A DNA stretch of 64,000 nucleotides from Pyxicephalus adspersus (lineage: Eukaryota > Chordata > Amphibia > Anura > Pyxicephalidae). The notes below the pieces were generated by a model. The model searched no databases and had not been told where the DNA came from. It worked only from the letters and a program-made list of their open reading frames with translations. Positions 27,501 through 36,500 of the stretch are shown piece after piece (position 1 is the first letter of the stretch; every line of letters starts with the position of its first letter). The DNA lies in the NCBI RefSeq assembly GCF_032062135.1, contig NC_092862.1:67153670-67217669 (forward strand), read 5' to 3'. Made by a program: the position numbers and the translations under genes.

Positions 27501-30500
27501 CATATCTGATACAACCAGACTACCACTATAGCTGGAAATTATACTTCAGTAAGTACTTTTTCACCTTAATGTTCAGATATTTCCAATACAATGCACACAG
27601 CTATTTTACTGCTAATTCATAGACAATTTTTATCCTTAATGGAACTTTGCTTTAAATATTATGAAGCTTGAGTCTGTGAGGCTATGCTGACATGGGCTCC
27701 ATTGAATACACAAATTGAGATTAGATGGATTAGATTTAAACAAAAAACTGATTATGAAGCAGTGCCATTGAAAAGGAAAAGATGAGTCTCTTATATGCCA
27801 ACCCACAACCCAATTTTTTAATGCTGTGTGTATTTATTATTTGTTATCTATCCACCATTGTTGTCATCATTGCCTTACAAACCAGTAGAAAATAAATAGA
27901 CAAATATAAAGTATTGGATAAAAATAAAGTAATGGATTGATATAGAATGAGTTTTGCAGTAAGAACATGAAACTTCTGTATGTTTGTATAATACTTTTGG
28001 CTTTGTCAGACATCCCGTTGCTGGGACTTCACATGGAAAAAAAAAGGTAATCTTGGCTAAAATTTTACCTGTTGATCATTATAAATTTAAACTACAACAT
28101 AAAAACTTTAAACATATTTTTAAATTTAATGACAAAAGCGGTCATTGAAGCCATGAATAAAACTGCATTGCTCTGTGTCTGGTTTCAGCCCAAACAAGGA
28201 TACAAAATCTTAGGACATATTTTGATCCAGATATATTAGAATGCCCACATATCCATGCTGTCCTCTCTCTGCATGGAAATAATTGAAATATACCAGCGTT
28301 TATCTAAAACAGAAGTGTACAGAGGAATGAACACAAAGGGGTTCCCATTATCATTAAGACCTGGCAAAGTATAAAGCGTTTTTTTATATATGGTTTTTGG
28401 CAAATTTATTAAGAAGTGAAAGTGACTTTCACCAAACATTCACTGATAGTAAACTAATATCTGTTATTTAAAACGCACAGTATATTAGGGGGCTTCATCT
28501 GCAGTGAATGTTCCGCCAAAGGTTGGTCCCCTACGATGTGGCTAACTGGCCTACCATCTAATGATGCCTATTTAGTTCCAGGGCCTACATCTTATCAGAA
28601 CCAGTGGCATGACAGTTTTAGCTAACTATAAGAGTAATATTTTGGCTACCACTGCGATGCGGTGAGAATTCTTTCCTTTTGCAACCATAAAAAGGGTATT
28701 TTCTCATTGTCCACACATTGATTGGATTTAGCAGTGATTCCCTAAGACCTAAAATATTTCAAAGGTTGTTTTGGTGCAAAACAGTTGAGAAAAAGTGGTA
28801 TACAGGAATGTGTAAATGTAAATGTAAATGTTGTGTGATCAACTATTGATATTATACAAAATAGATCACATTGATTAAAGTTTGATCTTTAATACGAGAA
28901 TAACAGATCTTACCATAGACTTTGAGTGCAGTTTTACAAGTTTAAAAGCTTTGAAGAGTTTACAAAAGTTAATTAGTCCAAACTGTTTTGCTGCCCACAG
29001 GCAAAAAAATTCAAAGAACAGTAAGATATGCCTATACATTCTCAATGTCTCTAGATGTTGGTGAATATAGCCAGCACTGCACAGATGAATGGTACAGTTT
29101 CCAGACTGTATGATATGCAAAAGGGAATGGGGAGGAAAAGGAAGCATAGAACAGATAACTGTGGTACAACCATAAATAACAGTGACCAGACAGGGTTTTC
29201 TAATCTGTCTGATTAATATAATCCTTATTGCTCTTGGCCTGCTCTGCCAGGTCACATTCCCAAATATGTAAACCCCAAAAGTGGCGGCATTCATGTCCAC
29301 TCAATTTGCCTTCTTTATTGGCTGGGAGGAGCAAAAGTCAACATTCTTTTGTTTCTCTCTATATAATTGCGTGCCACCAACATTTTTGGTGAATGATTAA
29401 TGTATAAAGACAATTGTTTTTTTCTCTTTTTTGTTTTGGATAAAGTAGGGAAGAATAAGACCCTTTGCCAAGTTGTTATTGTTGCCTCTGTACCCATCTG
29501 CAGAAAGCCACCTTATGAGCACTGTCAACAGAAAGTAAGGGCAAATCCAAATTTATTTGTAATGCATGGGATGAAATCTTCCAATAGGGACACCTGTTCT
29601 TATACCAACTCTCTGGGGTGAACATTTTGTTCCCTTTGAATAAATGTCATCTCATTTTCTTTACGACAGGCAGAGCAGGAAAATCTCCCTGGTGGAGTGC
29701 CGACCGAAAAGGAATAACCCAATAGGGGTTTTAACCCTTCCCTGCTGTATACAAAACAAAAAAATTTGGCTAGACATACACTTTTCATATTCACATAACC
29801 CTTAGTAACGATAAAACAAAGTACTCCACCCAGGAGTGGCTGAATAGAGGCCATAGGTGAGAGGGAACCAAGAAAACAGGAAATGTGTTCCCTGGTCAGG
29901 AAGCACATCTGAATCACTCACTTGATTGCTTCCCAAATGCAACAATGTATGTTTTCCTAGGAATAATCCATGCAGCTGCCTTCCTCTGCTTCATAGCTAC
30001 CCTTTTTGTTTTACAAGTACAACACTATAAATGATATAAACTGAAAACAAACTCAATGTTCATAGACCACTATTCCATTCATACATATATTTGTTAAAAA
30101 CTTTCTTCTTGTTTTGTACAATTACTTGTAATACTTTTTATGAAGCTCATATTATTATCAACAAGCCCTATCAAATATAAATGTTTTGCTTACATTCATC
30201 TTTCTTATCTTTCCCGGCTGCCCTGTTTAACCTCCAGGAGCCAAGAAAATACAACGAGCATATGACGGCAATGGGTCAATCGTAAAGCAGTAGCCATGAA
30301 ATTTAAGGAGAGTTCATAGCTCTGTGTAAGCAAAACATTGAACAACTAGCACCCCCAGGAACCTAAATGAGGTGGCAGAGGAATAATGAAAACGTTTTTG
30401 CTGGTAGGTAGGGAGATAAGTATATCCGCATGGGCAAAGCACTGCTTTACAGGAGTGTATTGTGATTGTCAGAATTTGGTCACATAATACAAAATGAGAA

Positions 30501-33500
30501 AAACAGCAGAGGAATCTGATGCCAATAGGGAAAAAATGAGGACATGTTAGTCAACACAATATTACCAGAGAGGATTAGCAATGTTCACTTTCCTCCATTA
30601 CAAAATGATACCCACTTTGTGCTGCATTCACACATGCATGGCCTTGTGGTCAGTCTCTGGGAAGTAGATTGCAATGTGTTATCCAACAAACACATTAGTG
30701 AAGAATACATTTGAGCTTTAGTTCTAGTTTTTTATTTTCAAATACTAATATGATGAAAATGAATTGTGTAGTTTACTAAATAAAGAATATGTATCATGGA
30801 ATTAAAATATTGCGGCAGCACAAATACATATAAATGCCAATTTCAGAATAAACCGACTCGGAATTGATAGAACTTTTGCCAGGACAGGAAGTAATGAAAA
30901 TAATTCCAAACTCACATACGGTAGAAAAAAAAACACATTTTTAGTAATGGGGAAGAGTTAGCAATAGTGATAATATTTTTATTACAATATGTGTCTTAAT
31001 ATCAGCATCACAGCAACAGGGAGCAAAGGACGTTGCCTATGGGGACACGGGCAGAATAAAAAAGACAACATTTTTAACTCTTCCACTTGATTTATATGTT
31101 TGATCTCTATTAACCTAAATTAGCTAAAATGGGTACAAGAGTCCATGTTGCTAGACCATATATTTTAACCAAAAGTTTTCATATATGATTCTATGTGTGT
31201 TTAAACTACATAATGGATCTTATTCACCTATAAAAGCCTCTACTGTGTAGAAAATCAAAAGCACTAAAACTAGGTTACCAAGTATTCTCAACAATCTTTA
31301 GTATTCTCCTGCTACAAGAAAGGACAAAGAATGTAAGTGGATGGCAAATGAGCTGGGAAAGCACAAAGAGTAATTAGACAATGCCAGAAGAGAAAAGGGC
31401 TATAATGTACATGGAGGGAGGAGGCTGTGCTAGGGAATTGACTCTTCCTGGAGTAGTCAAATTCTCTAGCAAGTTGAGGCACATTTCAAGTTTTCACATA
31501 TGAAATATATGATTATTTTGATCTCTATTTATAAAACAGGGAATCAGACATTCCCTCAAACATTCCCTTGTGGGGATCTTCCAGGTCCATGTGTTTCAAT
31601 GTCAGTAATGGATTCCCATTAGGGAATGTTTGATGAATCAGATTCCCTGTTTTATAAATAAAGCCCTTAGTGTTTTTATCTTCAATGTTTTTTTAACTAA
31701 TAAACCTAAAACCTTCTGCACTGATCAATGGCCAACACAATACAGGACCCTACTATATTTAGCAACGTAAAATAGCTAGCAAGTATTGGTAAAAAGGTCA
31801 TTATTGCTGGTAATGATTCATCATTTGTCAAATCTAAACTCTTGCAGAAATAGTAACAGTTATATTGCTGGCAAAGCTGTGTGCTTTGTGGTAAAAAAAA
31901 GTCTGCCAAAATTTATGTCCCTGTTCTGTGGAAAAATAAACCGAGCCCTGATTGTAATAATAGATAATGTTAAAATGATAAAACATATGCTCACGGTTGT
32001 GTGCTGCTCTGATAATGACAAAGTCATTGAATAATAACTACAAAAGGCTGTAGTCAACAGTATCATCAGATTTTAACTGTACTGTATCCAGAACAATAAT
32101 GTTTGCTTGATTGAATAGGATCATTACATTCTGTACTACATTACAGAAAGTACCTGCACAGGGTATCTGGTAATTAGGACGTAATTTGATGATAATTGCA
32201 CCAGTGACCAGAAATGATCGAATTTGTCTAGGTCAACCTGGGACCGTTATGGTGGCTTCTGTTAGGCTGTTTATGGTCATTCTCTAGGCTAATAGGCAAA
32301 CTATTGTTATGGAGAGATGGGCACTGAAATGATGGTCATTTAACAAAGCATGAAAACCCTTTTAAAAAAGAGGATCTTTTCTCTCATGTGACTTTAGAGT
32401 GACATAAAAAAGCATTTTTTGGCTGTACAAATGTCAACTACTTTTTTATGCTTTGGTATAGGGAGAGACCAAGCAGGCTTTATGTTTCAATAAAAGTTAC
32501 AATGTATTATCTGAGAGCCCAAAATATTGCAATTTGGCAGAAAGTGAATAAGCATCTTGTTTAGGTGACAATAGAAGAGAAATAGACCAGGCAAGTGTTA
32601 CAGTTACAGTGAATTATATGACAGACAAGGACAGTTTTAGATAATTTGGGATCCTGGGCAGGTGTCAAATTGACGTCCTAACCACTAGACAACTGCAGGC
32701 CATTTAACACAAAACAATTTATAAATTGCACTGTACACAGAAACTGCATTGTATTCTAAAACATACACAGAACTCTGGACTATATACACAAACATACACA
32801 GTGGTCTGTACTACTGCAATTATGGACTGTAATACACAGTCATGTACTGTACATGTAAACATAAATCTGTAATGCACACACAAACATACACAGATTTATG
32901 TACTGTACATACAAACACACAAAGTCCTGTACTTTACACACAAACATACTATTGTACTACTATTGTACTGTACACTCGGGTGATAAAGCAAAGCTCTTCT
33001 CTGCTTCTGTCCTTCAGTACAAAGAAAGGTGATCAAAGTCTATTGAGTACTGCTTTCCTCTTGCAGAAATAAGGCCCTGGACCATGCTTCAGACTCTGCT
33101 GTAATAGTAGAGCTTTTCATTTGCAGGGAATTATCAGGCCCCCCCTCAAAAGCCTGGTCTGTTGACAGATAATAGCCAACAAATTTCTGCTTGGCTGGGC
33201 CTGATTTAGGAAAGCTTTGAAAGACTGGAGTAGATAGACTATCATGGGGAACCATGGGGAGTGATTCAGGAAATCTATAATGGATTTGGGCTGATGAAAA
33301 TATTTGCTAACTAAAAGCAAATGTTTTTTAGGAATTAATTTCAAGTTTGATGGATCACCTTGGTTCTTCCATGATGGTTTATCATCCCAACTCTTGGAAA
33401 GCTTTTTGAAAATCAGGCCGATAGGGTAAAGCCAAACATGCCCTATGTAAGCAGCATGTTTAGCTGCAGTATAGGAGGGAGAGACAAGGCAGGTTTACCT

Positions 33501-36500
33501 TGCAATAAAATATTGGAGTGTATTATCTGACAGACAAAAGCAAAATGACTGGGCAATGAAGCCAAATTGGGAAGACCACCCTGGAGTTTGAACTCTAAAA
33601 CAACTCAACTCTTATTTTTACAAAGTTTTCAGTTGCTATTTGCAAGTTGTTTGCAGGTAACATACCGTACAAAGAATGTCAAAAAACATGAACTCAACAA
33701 ACTGAACTTGGCCTTTGATTTTCTTATTTTTTTTTTTTTTTTTATCTGATTTGTTATCTACTTGGTATTTCCCTTCAAAAGCAGTTAAGCAGCTTGATGT
33801 GAAAAAAATGATCCCACATAGTTTACATAAACACACCTGTTAGCATGACTAAGTACCTAATCTGTGTCTTTTTAGTTTTTAGCAAATTGTGTAGATTTGT
33901 GATCAACACCACAGAGAACTATCTCTCTAGGGAAACTACCTATATAGTATGTATCTACCATTTAGATGTTCCTTTTCCTAATATACCTTCAAAATAATAG
34001 GGTCAAAACTCCTCCAGAAACTTTAGTGAGAGGATTGGCTTCTATTTGCCTGATCTTTAATCTAAATTTAAAGGTAGGGCTGATAAACAAAGGAACCCCC
34101 AAGAACCTTGGGGTCAGGATGCAGGTGCCCCAACAATATTCAATTTTGAACTATCCAGACAGAAAAACAAACGTTTTTTTGTAAATAGGGGGAAGTGAGT
34201 TTTTATACTTTGTTAATGTTTCTATGTGATTGGTAGCTACTTACTACATTTAAAGTGACTTATCTAACTATGAAAGGAATTGTAACCTACATGTTTTCTT
34301 TTTGTTTAACAGGCTACCAGTGCACCACACAAGGCTTTATTTTTATATTTAAAGCAAACAACACGGCTTAATATAAAAATAGTAATAAAGTATTGTTATA
34401 AATGCCTCTGCACTTACAGTTTTCTTTTATTCCCCCTGCAAAGTTCTGTAAATACCCGTTGAATCTGCCTGAGACGTTGACCTAATGCGGGTACCTGTGA
34501 TGTGTGGCAACAATGGTGCACTGCTCCTGAATTCAGAGTAGAGTCGCCACTCCTATGTAGGTTGTGACTGTTTGCAGTACAGTGGGAAGAAAAAAGAATT
34601 GCAGCAGTGTGGCTGTCAGCATTGTAATTTCTGATTCAAAAGCTTGTAGCTTGTCAGTCAGCATCTGGCCACGCCAAACCCTGACGCCTATTTTCTAAAT
34701 TAAAAGTACTGTTTCTGTTGTTGAACCCTTCCCAGTTTGAGCTGCAATGTCTATGTGAGGAGCTTGTGAGACAGAAGGAAGGTCTCTTGAGGTGCCATTT
34801 AAAATGAGCAGCTCATACATTACCATCTGTAGCATTTTATTGTATGCTGCCACAATGCAAACATGTGCATCTGTCCTAAGGCTAAAAACACACCCTTGCA
34901 TTTTTTTTCCTATTATAATATGTTTCTACCTGTAGTAGAAATAGTACAATAGAAAAAAAAAAGAGTCACTCGCCTTTTTAGTGGATAATGCAGTATGGCT
35001 AACACACAATAATCATTTGCATTAATGTACATGCATGGCATAGCCTAAATAGGACTTTAACCATTCACCCAAAACAAGCTTGCTTTATTTACCAGTAGTA
35101 CAGCTTCCACGATTTACCTCTTGAAACAGACAGAACCTATGTAAGCCTAGGTCATAAACTGGAAGCCTAAACAGATAATAAAGACCAACAAATGGAAATA
35201 TAGAAATTGGGAACCAGACAATAAATTCCTATTTTAAAACTCGTGCTGTAAACAATTGTGCTGTTGAGAGCTAGGCCTCTTCCTTCTAACATTAGACTTC
35301 TTCCAAAATAGATTGGATTATATTTCATCTATTACATCCACATTTTCATTAGAAAACAGTAATTCTGCAGGTAGCACTATTGTGTAGTTGGTATTGGATG
35401 TGACATCTACTCCAGCAGTTTGAAAGTTTGCTTTAAACGTCTGACATTAGATTTTGCATTAGGATAATGTTTTGATTTTTTTTGTCATGTGGTTACAAAT
35501 GTCCAATCACTGGCTAAAAAAAAACTTTATCATAGAGTGTTAGCTTTTTACAATAAACCAGTGGTATTGATAAACATGTGTTATCAGAGCATTATTTACA
35601 AATCATAAAGAAAAATATAAAAAGGGAAGCACTCTAAACTAACTTGACTTTGGAATGATAAAATAAATTTCATAAGGAGAACAAATAAATATATTTTGTA
35701 ATATGAATGAAAAAGAAAAAACTCTCTGCTTTTATGTTTTGTGTTTATTTTGTTATTTATGGACCTATATGTGAAATGATGTTTTAAAATGTGTTATCAT
35801 GTGTAATTGATAGATCTCATTTGAGTTTGTGCTAAGGTGGTTTTTGTCATGAAATGTGTCGAACAATAATTGAGACTGTTCCACCATAGAATCATGATGG
35901 TTTTAATATTTTAATGTTTACATTGTTATGTAGTTATTGCACTGTGGAAAAAAATCTTTGTTTTCTTTGTCTTGGGTTGGTACACTGACTCTCTGCAGTC
36001 CCCAATAATTTCTGGCATCTGCAGTCATCATGGTAGCCAGAAACCAGTTGGTTTTGTCTTGGCTGTCACTTGATGCAGTACTCTTGCATGAAAAGAGAGT
36101 TTTACCATCAGTTTGTTGCTCTAAAATACCCACCTAAAATATCATTTTAAAGTGGGACTAAAGCTAAAGGGGTGACCTAGGTTCTTGCAAAATTAAACAA
36201 ATATGCACCGCCAATTTGTGCATTTTGGCAAACATACCAGGTCCCCGCTTCCCATCGCTGATATTGCCATCTTCTCTACTGCTTCTTTTACATCGGACAT
36301 CTTCTTTCTATTGGGTGACCTCTGACAATGTAACTACTATATATGTGCATTAGAGTAGTGGTGTCTGGGAGGGTTTTTTTTTTTTCACTTTAAGGGGTTG
36401 GCAAAACATAAGCCCAGTTGTACTAAGAAAAAATCAAATCCATAATCATAGCATGTATCTTGAACCAAAGCACGGTGGCTTCATTCCCTGCTAGGACTGA

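Noticed and set aside
28875..29300. 141-residue minus-strand frame in RANK intron 1
   Set aside because: No family resemblance, no splice context, AT-rich composition like its surroundings.
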